DNA of 64,000 bases from Strigamia acuminata. Lineage: Eukaryota; Arthropoda; Chilopoda; Geophilomorpha; Linotaeniidae. Where the stretch lies: contig OX442314.1 of assembly GCA_949358305.1 (NCBI GenBank), positions 21,941,060 through 22,005,059 of the forward strand, in the 5' to 3' direction. This document shows positions 45,175-57,380 of the stretch, in pieces (positions within the stretch are counted from its first letter, which is position 1; every line of letters begins with the position of its first letter). The notes under the pieces were generated by a model. That model was not told where the DNA came from. It worked only from the letters and a program-made list of their open reading frames with translations, and did no database searches. The translations under genes were made by a program, and so were the position numbers.

Positions 45175-47151
45175 TTAACGAGCAACAGCGTAAATCGGTT
45201 GTGGTTTTGGAACAGAAACAAGGGCGAAATGATAGTCAAAGTCAACTTCACGTCCTTCAATTGGCTTGCAAGTGAATTGCTGCAGCATCGATGTAAAATA
45301 TAGAAAAAGTTCCATCCTGGCTAAAGATTCGCCCATGCATTGCCGCTTACCTGGCCCAAAAATTAATTATTAGCAAACAAATGTGGAATCATAGAGGCGG
45401 ATTTATGGCTCGTCTAATTGAAAATTAACAAAAAAAAATATTTTTCGAATATTTGTCGGAAAATATTTTTCTTTGAAATTCGAGAACCTATAAATTCGCT
45501 TCGGTGGAAATTTCTTTTTCCAGGCTACTTGTTAATCATACCTATAGAAAATGGCATGTATCCTTCTAATTTTTTTACTTTTCCACTGTCATCCAAGAAG
45601 CGTTGAGGTTTGAATTGCTCCGGCTGAGGAAACACGTCTGGATCGTGATGAACAGCCCACAGATTGATTATGACACACGTGTTTTCAGGAATGAAATATC
45701 CTTGTAAGGTTGTGTCTCGGTTCGCCCTGAAATGTTTATACATAATTTTATTAGTCTCGTCATTTTGTAACTTGGAATAGACGTGCATGTGTTCCAAAGC
45801 TAAGGGCGCAATTGTTACAATGCGATTCACTTCCATGAGGGTCGCCTCTGTATACGGCATCAATTTCTGGTCTGACATTGACGGTGTTCTCTCTCGCCCG
45901 ATAATATTGTCGATCTCTTGCTGAACTTTAGCTTGGATTTCTGGATATTTCATCATGTACAACAAACTCCAACTTAGTGTGTTTGTTGTTGTGTCGCTTC
46001 CAGCAATAAATAGGTCGATTAGAATGGATGGAAGATATTTTTCTGTAAAAATGTCGTTTAATAATAAACTGTTTATAATTTAAGACCTCGTACTTGCTAA
46101 ATATTTATTCCCCGCATCTTTTTTCGCTTCCTCTAACCAAGCGTCGATAAGATTATTTCCATTCTCGTTTTTCTCCTCGAATTCATTGACAATTTGTGAA
46201 AGAGCATGTGATAGTATCATATATGATTCCCTAAAACCGAGATAAATATAAAATAAATATTAGTACACAGATTCGAATGAAGTTACAATGGCTGTTGTAT
46301 TCCTAGAAATTTTATAACGCTCGGTATTCTAATTGCGTGAGGAATGTAATCAATTATTCTATCTATTCCAAGTCGTTTTAGGTGGTCAGCCGATGCCTCC
46401 AAAAGGATTCGGAATGTTTTATCTGTGTATTCGTATCGTTGTCCACTCATGATAACACATATGACATTAAAAATACTTGTATGTATAATCTCGTGTACAT
46501 TTGGTATTGGTTTGCCTTTGTAAAATTCAATTTCTTTTAGAAAATGAGCAATTTCATCCTGAAAAACACACGTGGTAAATCATTCAGATAATTTGGCAAA
46601 ATCCAGACGTGTGTCTGGACACTTGCCTCGATTTTTGGTTCTAGGGAAGATTTTCCAATTCCAAAGTCTCGTAATTTTGATAATGAAAAGCGGCGAAATT
46701 CCGACCACATATCGCCATTGGCACCTGCAATTCCTGGAGTTGGTCTAATTTCAGGTGGATAGTGATGAATAGGTCGCGAAGAAAACACGTCTAATTGTTT
46801 AATAAGGGCTTCTTTTACAACTGCACAGGATGTCAAGAAAATAAATGTTTCTCGTCCTAATTTTAGCCTGTAACAAGTGTAAAGTAAAATAAAAATAAAA
46901 ATAATGTCTAGTTTTATCGATTTTATTATTATCTTTTGTTATCACCTTATTATGTCGCCATACTTTTTCTTCAATTCGTTTATAGTTTCGTGCGGTTTTT
47001 TGCCCAAAAACAATGCATAGCCTAGAAATGGTAAACCACAGGGTCCTGGTGGAAGGTTTTTAGGATACGTGATGAAGAAATAATAAATAGCAGCAGCTAT
47101 AGCAAACAACGCTGCTGCTATTTGACTCGTCAAAATGGCGTCTAACTCCAT
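45175..47151 (-). CDS. CYP2-clan P450 number 1, with two GC-AG introns
   Basis: Seven exons: 47151-46946, 46867-46627, 46558-46287, 46230-46094, 46042-45787, 45726-45542, 45350-45175, joining to 490 residues. The N-terminus has a membrane anchor and the [12 protein letters not shown] proline hinge of microsomal P450s. The I-helix reads AGSDTT, and the haem site reads [12 protein letters not shown]. Exon 2 (241 nt) equals exons 2+3 (134+107) of its neighbours, so one intron was lost. Two introns start with GC: GAG|GCAAGT after exon 2, and AT|GCACGT after exon 5. Both lie exactly where the paralogues splice. The second intron is 60 nt and stop-free in frame, so it could also be retained. Substrate unknown. 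Confidence 0.9.
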
Positions 47152-47848
47152 TGAACTTATGTATAGGTTGTTTTTTAACCTGTAATCACTTAATGAACCA
47201 TCTTGAACTTATTTTATCTTGCTATGATTTGTGATATCTGTGTTATTAGGCAATGTCATTCCAAGTTGATTTTAAACGAGCCATTAAGTTTTTGTGGTTA
47301 AAAATTAAAATCGTTGATTACAAATTAGTAATTATTAGGACAGGTTTTTCAAGGATTTTGGATACATACCAAACCTTGGAATATGCAGATGAGATTTATT
47401 TAGATTTTCAAGGCTTATGTAATATGATTGTTAATCTGAGTGGCCATTTCCGCCTCATCTGAAGTGGAAACATTTGAACAAAAGAATTGTAGTTGTGTAA
47501 AATGAGGTGTAAAATATTCTAAAATTTTTTTTTTTTTAATGTTTAAAAACTTGTGGTTTTGATATGAAAATGTGGGTTAAATTTATTTATTAGATGGGTG
47601 CAGGTAAACCAAATGTACTGGGTCATGGTGAAATTTTTTTTACAAACACTGCCCTAGATAAATAATGGATGAAGACTTATAAAATGTATACAGAAGAAGA
47701 AATGAATTTTCTAGTGTGGTCTTGGTTATTTTGAGATGTTTACTTTTATCACTAACGAGCATTTTCACTACTTTCAGGATGAGCAATTAATGTCACAATT
47801 TACTTTTACAATGTAAAAATAAAATATAAATAATGAAGTTAGTTACTG
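47152..47848. other. Intergenic between P450 numbers 1 and 2
   Basis: No coding exon or clear repeat is seen. It contains the promoter of P450 number 1 and the 3' UTR of number 2. Confidence 0.4.
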
Positions 47849-50620
47849 CTTAGTCAAAATAGACTTTACGCAGACAGAAAAATGTTTTGGTATTCGTACA
47901 ACTCCTCCGTGATATTCAAGATGAAGTGGTTCCTCAGACGATTCTTCGAATGTAAAATTTTGCAGCAATGCAGTGAAGTATAAAAATACCTCCAGTTTTG
48001 CTAAATTTGCTCCGAGACACATTCTTTTTCCTAAAATGAGTAAACAAGAAAATTTAGAAGTATAAATTAAAATTATTACATATGATTAACATTAATATTA
48101 AATACCTATTGAAAAAGGCAATATTTTATCTTTATTGATAATCTGATTCTGGTCGTTAAGGAATCTTTCGGGCTTGAACACAAATGGCTCAGGCCATTCA
48201 TTTGGATTTGTGTGAATCCCAAACATATTGGCTAATATTATTGTATTTTTTGGAATAAAATATCCATTTAGTTCAGTATCTTCTGTAGTGCTATACATAG
48301 TATAAAAAAAATACAAAATGGTTTAAGATATTCAATTTGTATACTTTAGTATACAGGATGAAATGTTACCTGTGTACAAGGTTCAATGGATTGACTCCTG
48401 CTAATCGGTGCACTTCATGTAAAGTTGCTTCAGTAAATGGTAAATTGCATTTGTCTTCAACAGATGGCAGTCGGTCTCGTTCTACAACATCATGGATTTC
48501 TTTCCTGCATTTGTTTTGGATAATTGGATTTTTAACCATATGTGCAATTCCGGTAAGCAATGTGCTATTTGCTGTTTCAGTACCGGCCATGAACAAACTT
48601 AACAAGTTGAATTGCAGAGAATCTCCTAAAAAAAAGTGAATAATTTTACAATTAGATACGGCTTGAGTATGCTAATCACTATACTATCGAGGACTATAGT
48701 AATAAAATCCGAACTTTCGTACACCAAACAACTGTTGATAGGTATTTGACGGTAGGGTGTGCAGGGGTATCAGGCTAAAGGTGGGTTCACATGTGGTGCT
48801 TTGCGCTTGCGCGTTAAAGCACGAACATGATGCGCGAACATGATGCAGCAATGCCAGGCGGTAGCAAAGCACGAACAATGAGCAGAGTGCCGTTCACATG
48901 CATGCTTTACACATGTGCATTATAAATACATTAGATTCTGTAATATCCGATTTTTGAGAAATTTGTACATTATTTTATCCATTTTTACATAATTTTATCT
49001 ATTTTTACACTTTCCAAACCAGATTTTAATCATATACACTTGTAAAATGAGACAAAAACGAGTTAAATCACGCAAAAAAAAACTTGTAAAAACATGCAAA
49101 AAACGTGTAAAAACCACGTAAAACCATGTTAAAACCACGTAAAATAAATAAAGGGCCTTAAACAAACAGCATTTATTAACTTCTCCTCAAAAGAAGAAGT
49201 CAGAACCACAGTCTTGCTTGATTCTATGGGCGCCGCCATCTTGAAAAGCATGAATTCCTGCTTTAAAGTTAAAAATATTTAACTGGTGCTTTGTGCGCTA
49301 TCTGACCACGCGCTTTGGCAACGCGCTTAACAATGCAGGTAGGGTTCACATGCAATGCACGAACACAAAGCACGAATTGTGCTTTAAAGCTGCTTTAAAG
49401 CAGACATGTGAACCCACCTTTACAAATTACAAATATACTAACTTGTAAAAGGTCCTGGTGAATTATTTTTTTCCATTCTATTATTTCTTTCGTCCATCCA
49501 AGCAAAAATTAGATCTCGATGTTCCTTTGTAGTAAAATCGGCTTCATGTTGTTTCATGATGTGCTCAGTAAACCCATATAACTCTCTTTTGAGCTTTCTA
49601 TTAAAGCAATTGCTGATATAAGTACCAACTATACAGATAATAAATAGTAATTTTACTTTTTTCTACTTTGCTGTAAAAACATCTGCATTAGAGGTAATTT
49701 GTTTATCCAAGGAAAATACATTGGGAGATGAATAACTTCAAGACTGAAAGTTAATTCATCTAAGTTATGTTTCATTTGTTTAAACATTGGATCACTGTAA
49801 TCAAATCGTTTTCCAAATTGCAATGTACAGATAGTATTAGCAATGCTGGTCCCTAAACGATCATGTAAGCAAGTTGGCTTTCCAGCAGTTGTTGCGAGTT
49901 CTTGAAGAAAGCATTCGATTTCTTCCTATTTTTTTTTTATTTTTATTTCTACGTACAAAAATTAAAGATTTATTCGATTGAAACAACTTACCTTGATCTC
50001 TGGTTCAATGATTTGTTTTCCAACCCCAAAATCGCGTAATGTCTTAAGCACGAAGCGCCTTTGTTCTTTCCAGATATTACCATCAGAAATACTGATTCCT
50101 ATAATCCAAACATTTTAAAAAAAACAAAAAAACACACATAGTAAATACTAGCAGTAAATCAAAATTTACCGAATTCATCTCCATCTATTTCCATTGGGGA
50201 ATCTCGAGGTTTTCCTGAAAATTTATCACCTTGCGTGACAAAAGCTTCGTGCATCAATTCAGCTGTGCCTAACACAACAACTAACCTGCCACCAAGATAG
50301 AAACTACATAAAATACAATAGAGTTAGGTTACACGTGTATCTTGTCAAAATTTTTCTATTTACAAATTTTTAAAAAAGAATATTGCCTACCTAATAAGAG
50401 ATCCATACTTTTTATGTAGTTCTCCGACCACCAAATGTGCGGATTTGCCGTATATCCATGGTAAAAAACCCACAATTGGTAAGCCAACCGGTCCAGGTGG
50501 TAAATTTTTCGGGGATAGTGCGTACGGGACTAATAAAATGATAATACAAGAAAGAATTATCAACGCTAATATAGAAGATGGTTCAAAGTTTAACGAAATA
50601 AGTTGTGACAGTGGGTCCAT
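47849..50620 (-). CDS. CYP2-clan P450 number 2
   Basis: Eight exons: 50620-50391, 50303-50170, 50098-49992, 49925-49657, 49597-49443, 48625-48370, 48290-48106, 48030-47849, joining to 505 residues. Signal-anchor, LPPGPVGLPIVG hinge, I-helix MAGTETANS, ExxR in LHEVHRL and haem site PFSIGKRMCLG are present. After the AGxET core the second Thr/Ser is Ala, a mild oddity. Exon lengths 134, 107, 155, 256 and 185 match the other genes of the cluster exactly. The intron between exons 5 and 6 is swollen to 0.8 kb by a MITE (48776-49422). Microsomal mono-oxygenase of unknown substrate. Confidence 0.92.
48776..49422. mobile_element. MITE in an intron of P450 number 2
   Basis: The inverted termini aaaggtgggttcacatgt and acatgtgaacccaccttt are flanked by TA on both sides. 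The 647-bp interior has internal repeats of gcacgaac/ttaaagc type, also partly mirrored near both ends, and no coding capacity. A TA target suggests the Tc1/mariner-type group, but that is inference. Confidence 0.75.
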
Positions 50621-50808
50621 TATGTATTTGAGTGGTTACTATCTTACTGACTATAGAGTGATTCACTGTTGGACTGCTGCAAATGTTGACTCGTTGAACT
50701 TTGATAGTTTAATTTCTTTTTTCAATCATATGTTGATGAAAGGGCAATGTTTCTACGGAAGTTCTATTCATCATGAATTTTTTTGAATTTTTTTGAATTT
50801 TTTTATTT

Positions 50809-50863
<55 letters not shown>

Positions 50864-51209
50864 TTATGTGAGAGTACAGCTGTAGAAGTCTTATTTTAAA
50901 ACCAGCATCTCAAATCTCAAATTACTCGCCCAAGACCAAATTAATGACAAAAAAACAAAATAAACGCATTTTAATACGACTCGGTTCATTTTAATACGAC
51001 TCGATTCATTTATTATTTGAAAGCACAGCTGCAGAAGTGTTTATTTAAAAGCCAACATCTCGAATCTCGTGACGTCATTCCCATGTTATTCAATGGGAAT
51101 GACGTCACGTAATGCAGCTACTATCTTTAAAAAAGTTTGAGGTTTGCAGCAGATAAATTTTACTCTTACGCGTCTTAAGATCTCCTTTTGTGAATATCAT
51201 TTATCAGCA
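50621..51209. other. Divergent promoter region of P450 numbers 2 and 3
   Basis: It contains an (ATTT)n microsatellite at about 50796-50864. No other feature is seen. The two genes are head-to-head. Confidence 0.5.
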
Positions 51210-53137
51210 ATGATATTGACTACTTGTTTAGCAGTAGGTGTTATTTCTATTTTCATTATATGGCTAAAGGTTTTTAAAGCGCATAAAAATTCATTACCAC
51301 CTGGCCCATGGGGAATTCCAATATTTGGAGTTTTACCTTTTATCAAAGAGCCACCACACATATCATTCCAAAAGTATTACAAGAAGTATGGCAAAATTTG
51401 CAGGTAAATGTGATGACATGATACACACTTTAATTTTATAAATTACCGTATGCATTTTGGTATGAAATTTCAGTTTTCAAATGGGTCATCAGTTTGTGGT
51501 GTTACTGAGTGATTATGAACTAATAAAGGAAGCTTTTATTAAGCAAGGTGATAATTTTTCTGGACGACCACAATCATTTCCATTTCGTGTTTTTCCTGAA
51601 GATAACGGTAGGTTTCAATATTATTAGTTACGTATTCACAACAGCACTGGGTTAATTTTGAGCAAATATAAATAATTCTAGGAATTGTAACGACTGAAGG
51701 AAACTTATACAAACAGTACAAGTCTTTTATCATTACCACAATAAAGAATTTCGGTGCAATAAGGCAACAGTTTGAAGAAATTGTGAAAGTAATGAAATAT
51801 TTTTAGTGTGGAGAATTATTGCTCACATTTACGTGTTGATTCAGGACAATGCTGCAGAGTTTGTGCAGTATTTGAAAACAATTGAAGGCCAATCAGCTGA
51901 CATTGTTGAAATGCTTGGACTTTCTGTGGCTCAAACATATTCACACATTCTCCTTGGAACGAAACTAGACACAAAAAATCCTAAATTTTTAAGATTGATT
52001 GACTTATGTTTTCGAGAACAACGTTGTTACAATAACGGAGTTCGAATATATCTACCTTGGACTAGGAAAATACCAATTTTAAAAACAATGGTTGGAGAGG
52101 ATGAGATACGGTACTTAATTCTAATCTGTCAATTTAATTTCAAAACATATTTCATTTTGGGGTAATAGGGATATTAAGGTTGAGCTGTACAAGTTCTATG
52201 GCGACATGGTTGATGAAAGTGCTTTGACTTATACAAATGGAAGCACTGATTCTTTCATTCATACATGGTTTACCGAAGAGTTAAATAGGAAGAGCAAAGA
52301 CCCTAATGACATGGTCTTTTCCAGTAATTTTAATATTCTTACTTGTTTAATTGTTATTGCTGACAAAATCTCTACACTTAGAAAGAGCATTAGTGCACAA
52401 TCTTGACATGGTGCTGAGTGCTGGCTATGAAACAACAACCACAACAATTCGTTGGGCTTTTTTATTCCTTATTAAGCATCCACACGTTCAAGACAAAGTT
52501 ATTGCCGAATTGGATAAAGTCATTGGTCAAAACAGAGTTCCGTCAATAGAAGATATAAAAAACACACCTTACATTTCTGCTACGATTCTTGAAATACACC
52601 GCTGTGCTACCATTGGGCCTCTTGGAGTACCCCACAAGTGAATTAATACGTTATAAAGTGGTTTGTAAATTGAATTTTTGTAAATTCTTGTTTTGAAATA
52701 TTGCAGAAACAAGGAAGAAACTAATTTAGGACCTTATCGAATCCCACGTTCAAGTGTCATTTATGCTAATACGTATTCAGTGCACATGAATTCTGACTTG
52801 TTTCCTGAACCTCATAAATTTATGCCTGAACGTTTTATTGATAAGGAAGGGAAATATTATAAAGATCCTCACGTTATACCATTTTCATTAGGTAGACGTC
52901 ATTCATTTATATGGATGTTTAAAAAAATTAAAATTTGGAAAAATTTTTATAGGTAAAAGGCAATGTCCAGGTGAAGGGATGGCTTACACTGAGATATTTA
53001 TTTATCTTTGTTATGTGCTACAAAAGTATCGTCTTACAAAAGTGAATGAAACTGACGAGTTAGAAACCAGCGTCAGAAGTGAAAATCTTTCGGCAATTCC
53101 ATTGGCTTTTAATCTGCGTTTTATTAAAAGGAACTAG
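51210..53137 (+). CDS. CYP2-clan P450 number 3
   Basis: Eight exons: 51210-51403, 51474-51607, 51682-51788, 51845-52110, 52169-52323, 52382-52637, 52707-52891, 52953-53137, joining to 493 residues. Membrane anchor, LPPGPWGIPIFG hinge, I-helix SAGYETTTTT, ExxR in LEIHRC, FMPERF (PERF) and haem site FSLGKRQCPGE are all present. It is the closest relative of number 4, which follows in the same orientation with the same exon lengths (134, 107, 266, 155, 256, 185). The pair arose by tandem duplication. Likely an endoplasmic-reticulum enzyme; substrate unknown. Confidence 0.93.
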
Positions 53138-53781
53138 TATTTTGCCTTTCATTTGGTTTTTATTTTTTTAGTTATGTTGAAATGGAATATAGACTTTCGA
53201 ATTCAGAGAATTTTATCATGAACTTTATCTTCTTCTTGACTCTGTAACTAACTCTTATCAAATTTCAGTGTTATTAGATGAATTTGAAATTCATATCAGT
53301 GGCATCATGTATTGCTCAATTTTTAATTCAAAATAATAATAAAAAGACATCTCAAATGTCTCATTTAATTTTTTTTAATTGAGATAAAATAAATGAGTTC
53401 TATGAATTTTATAAATTTATACTGCAAATGTCATCATACGCATAAAATGTAAAATTATACTCGTAAATAATATAAATTAATTATAATTATAATTATATAA
53501 TTGATATAAATTAACACTTTGTAATGAATCGCGAGTCTAGATAGGTTTAGAAGCGTTTGAACTTTTCATATAATAATTATATAATTATAATTATACAATT
53601 ATACAATTAATTATATAATAATTATAGAATTATAGAATTACGTTTCCGTTTTAAAGTATCCTTGTACATATTCATTTTTGAACTTGAGAACGTAGAACAC
53701 GGAAGAATCAACGGATCAAAAGTCAAAGAGCAATAAGCAACATATTTTGTTTATTTGACAACTTTCTTGTTGCTACTAAAC
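53138..53781. other. Spacer with an AT-rich palindromic patch
   Basis: 53470-53640 is almost pure A/T, with repeated aattataattat strings on both sides of a short unique core, so it can fold. Nothing else is recognised. It lies upstream of P450 number 4. Confidence 0.5.
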
Positions 53782-55673
53782 ATGTCTGCTTTTTGGGTTG
53801 TTTTTGGACTCACTTTGTTGCTAATCTTATGGCTTAAATTCATACAACATAGATCGCTACCTCCTGGACCTTGGGGAATACCAATATTTGGCATATTACC
53901 TTTTATGAACAAGCCACCACACATTAAATTTCAAGAATACTACAAGAAATATGGAAATATTTGCGGGTTTGCAATTGAAACTGATTTTGGCAACATACGT
54001 TAATGATTTTTCTCATAGGTTTTACATTGGGCAAATATTTGTTGTGTTATTGAATGATTTCAACTTAATAAAAGAAGCATTTGTCAAACGAGGTGACGTT
54101 TTTGCAGGAAGGCCTGACTCTTTTGCTTTTAGGGTCTCTCCAGAGGATAGAGGTAAGTCATGTTGTACTGTTTTAATATTAATTCCATTTAAATTTTAAA
54201 AATCTATCCTATTAGGAATTGCAACAAGCGAAGGATATGAGTATAAACAATATAAATCATTCATTCTATCAACTCTTAAGGACTTTGGCTCCGTGAGGCA
54301 ACATTTCGAGTTCACTGTCAAAGTAAATACTCTTAATATACATTTCTGAAAAGTGTTTATTTTAATACATCCAATGATTTGAGCTAGGAAAATGCTGAGA
54401 AATTTGTAGAATATTTGAAAACAGTTGAAGGTGACGTGATTGATATTTTGCAACGGCTTGGTCTGTCAATTGCTCAAACGTATTGTCAGATTTTACTTGA
54501 CAAAAAATTAGATTACACTGATCCGGCATTTAAGAAGCTCATTGATCTTTTTTACATCGAACAACGTTGCTACGGCAACAGTGTAAGAATATTTCTTCCC
54601 TGGACGAAGAAAATTCCAATTATTAAGAAATGGGTAGGCGAAACGGAAATACAGTTAAGTTTACAAAAATCAGACTTGTACAAAGCACAAGACATGAAAT
54701 ATCCCAAATTACAGGCAAATAAGAGAAGATATTTACGAAGTTTTAGGGGAATTAATGCAAGAAAATGTCTATAATTACACAATAGGAAGCAAAAATACTT
54801 TTATTCATTCTTGGTTTACCGAAGAACTAAATAGGAAAAGCAAAAACCCCAACGACGACATCTTTTCGAGTAAGAATTTGTATTCCCAATGATTTAACAC
54901 GGAGATTTGAACGGAAAACTTTGTTTAGGAAGGAGTTTACTTTTCAATCTAGACATTGTGTTCAGTGCTGGGTATGAAACAACAACAACAACTCTTCGAT
55001 GGACGTTTTTGTTTCTGCTAAAATATCCACACGTTCAAGAAAAAATCATTGAAGAAATTGATGAAGTTATTGGTAAAGACAGACTCCCAACTTTGGATGA
55101 CAGTAAAAATTTGCCTTACACTCTTGCCACAATTGAGGAAGTTCATCGACGAGCAACAATAGGACCTTTAGGGATACCCCATAAGTATATTTGACTAAAA
55201 TTGATATTAAATCATATTTTATATCTTTTTAATTGTAGATGTAGGGAAGAAACAACTTTGGGTGGTTTTCGAATTCCAGAGTCGAGCCAAATTTTGGCCA
55301 ATGTGTTTGCAGTACACACAAATCCACAGCTATTTCCTGAGCCAAATGAATTCAAACCAGAACGCTTTATTGATGCTGGAGGAAACTTTTGCAAAAGTGA
55401 ATATGTCATTCCGTTTTCAATTGGTAAATATTTTTTTTTATTGCAATTTGACCTCTGTTGTGCCATTTAGATATTTTGTTTTTTGGTTTAGGTAAAAGGA
55501 AATGTCCAGGAGAAGAAATGGCTTCTATAGAGATATTTCTTTACCTAACACATACATTGCAATATTTTCGCCTCGAAAAGGGCAGTCAGAGTGAAATTTT
55601 GTCTGAACCAGGCAAAAGTGAAAACTTTTCATCAGTTCCTGATAACTACACAATGCGTTTTATTAAAAGATAG
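53782..55673 (+). CDS. CYP2-clan P450 number 4
   Basis: Eight exons: 53782-53966, 54019-54152, 54216-54322, 54388-54653, 54715-54869, 54929-55184, 55239-55423, 55492-55673, joining to 489 residues. The start was chosen as the ATG that puts the membrane anchor (FWVVFGLTLLLILWL) at the N-terminus. LPPGPWGIPIFG, SAGYETTTTT, EEVHRR, FKPERF and haem site PFSIGKRKCPGE are visible. Tandem sister of number 3. A copy of its last 130 bp or so turns up at 62741-62880 in a chimeric fragment. Confidence 0.93.
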
Positions 55674-56439
55674 GAAAGTTGGCACAACTATCTTTTCAAA
55701 GTTACATTTTGTCATGATCCGACTTTATTAATATAATTAAATCATGGTTTTGATTCCTTTGATACTTGAAAATAATAAGGGTTAGTTGAATAATTATGAA
55801 TGATAGTAATTTTAATGATAAAAATTTTTATTTGCATAAAAATAGTTAATTGTTAACTTTGGGTCTCGAGTCCGTAATGGTGGACACGAGGCAATGCGTG
55901 TAAATTGGAAAAGCCACCTATTTACAATTTAGGCTTCTATTCTGGCTGTTAGTCGACAAGGGGGATTTAATCGAAAGGGTAGTGTATGTGTTCAACTCAA
56001 ATAGTGCTAATAGTACTAATAGTCCACGGGGTGTGGTGTGACTATTGTTTAGCGCAAAATGGAGTATTGTAACAAAACTCGGAAACAACAGTCGATGCTA
56101 TTGCGACTATTGTTTAGATATGTTTCGTATATTAAACCTAATAAGGCGTACTTAATTTCCTCCAGATTTATTCAGATTAGAAATTCGTTTGTTTATTTGT
56201 TTGGCTACCGGTATTTCTCATTTGTAGTGGTTTCTCCACACTTTCAAATGGTTTGGTGATTTCCAACAGCTGTTTGCCACGACTTGCATCTGCCTCGGTC
56301 ACACCGATGGTGTATTTTTTTTATAGTTGGTGTTGGTGTTGGTGTTGGTGTTGGTCTGTGGTTGGACTGTTTCTTTTTTCGTTCAGTGGAGACTTAAATA
56401 GGAAAATGACACGTGACCTGAACAGGAAGAGATTATTCT
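55674..56439. other. Spacer, no gene
   Basis: Includes a (GGTGTT)n microsatellite at about 56328-56355. No coding signal is seen. Confidence 0.45.
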
Positions 56440-56447
56440 CAATCTTT

Positions 56448-56731
56448 GGTTGTTCTGTACATCTGCCCCAATGTATGCCATTGTTAGGTTAGGTTAGGTT
56501 GGCTTGATTTCATTTGTTTGTGTTGTGTGTGGCTGTTTTCGGTTAGGTTAGGTCAGGTTAGGTTAGGTTTAGACCTAAACCTAGGTCCTAACCTAACCTG
56601 AACTAACCTAACCTAACCTAACCTGACCTAACCTAACCTAACCTAACCGAAAACAACCACACACAACACAAACAAATGAAATCAAGGCAACCTAACAATG
56701 ACAAACATTGGGGCAGATGTACAGAACAACC
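56448..56731. mobile_element. Palindromic MITE carrying TTAGG/TCAGG-like repeats
   Basis: A 284-bp near-perfect palindrome with termini ggttgttctgtacatctgcccc and its mirror. It is flanked by the 8-bp direct repeat CAATCTTT (56440-56447 and 56732-56739), as hAT-type insertions have. Each arm contains runs of ggttaggttagg with occasional ggtcagg, i.e. the insect telomere-type pentamer TTAGG and its beetle variant TCAGG. The centre is agacctaaacctaggtcc. No coding capacity. Confidence 0.85.
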
Positions 56732-56739
56732 CAATCTTT

Positions 56740-57134
56740 GCTGTTTAGACTGGTCAAGTGGCGCTTGAGAATATGGATCAAACAAGGTGAGTAATTCTTG
56801 ACCTTAATCTGGATTAGAATGTGGTGGCTAATCCGACAAAATTGGACAAAATAAATGACGTAAATTTGAGGATAATAAATGGTATTTATTAAACACCTAA
56901 TACCTTAAACAAATATATTAATTTTACATTTAAAACTTATTAAAAATAAAATATAATTATTATTGGTGACCGTGGGATCACCACAATTTATTTGTAATAT
57001 AATATAAAAAATACAATATGTATATTTACTTACAACTAAAACTAAAGCTATTAAATGTAGTTCATGATTACGAATTTAGTTTTCATACAAATAAAAAACG
57101 GTTAATGTTGTTCATTTGGCTTTTACACAGATTT
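56740..57134. other. Spacer downstream of P450 number 5
   Basis: 3' flank of the gene. The part after about 56985 is also present at 62880-63004, so it belongs to the duplicated segment. Confidence 0.5.
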
Positions 57135-57341
57135 TTATTTCTTTCTGGGAATTAAATGCATTTTGTACGGAAGAGGGTGGCGCATTAATGCATTCCCAGG
57201 ACTTTCCAACATATTTTTGCCCTCATCTTTCAACTTGAGTTCGAAGTTACACACAATCGTAGTGAGGTAATTAAAAATTTCCATTTGGGCAACATATTCG
57301 CCAGGGCAAAACCGTTTTCCTACCATAGATTTATAAACAAA

Positions 57342-57380
<39 letters not shown>

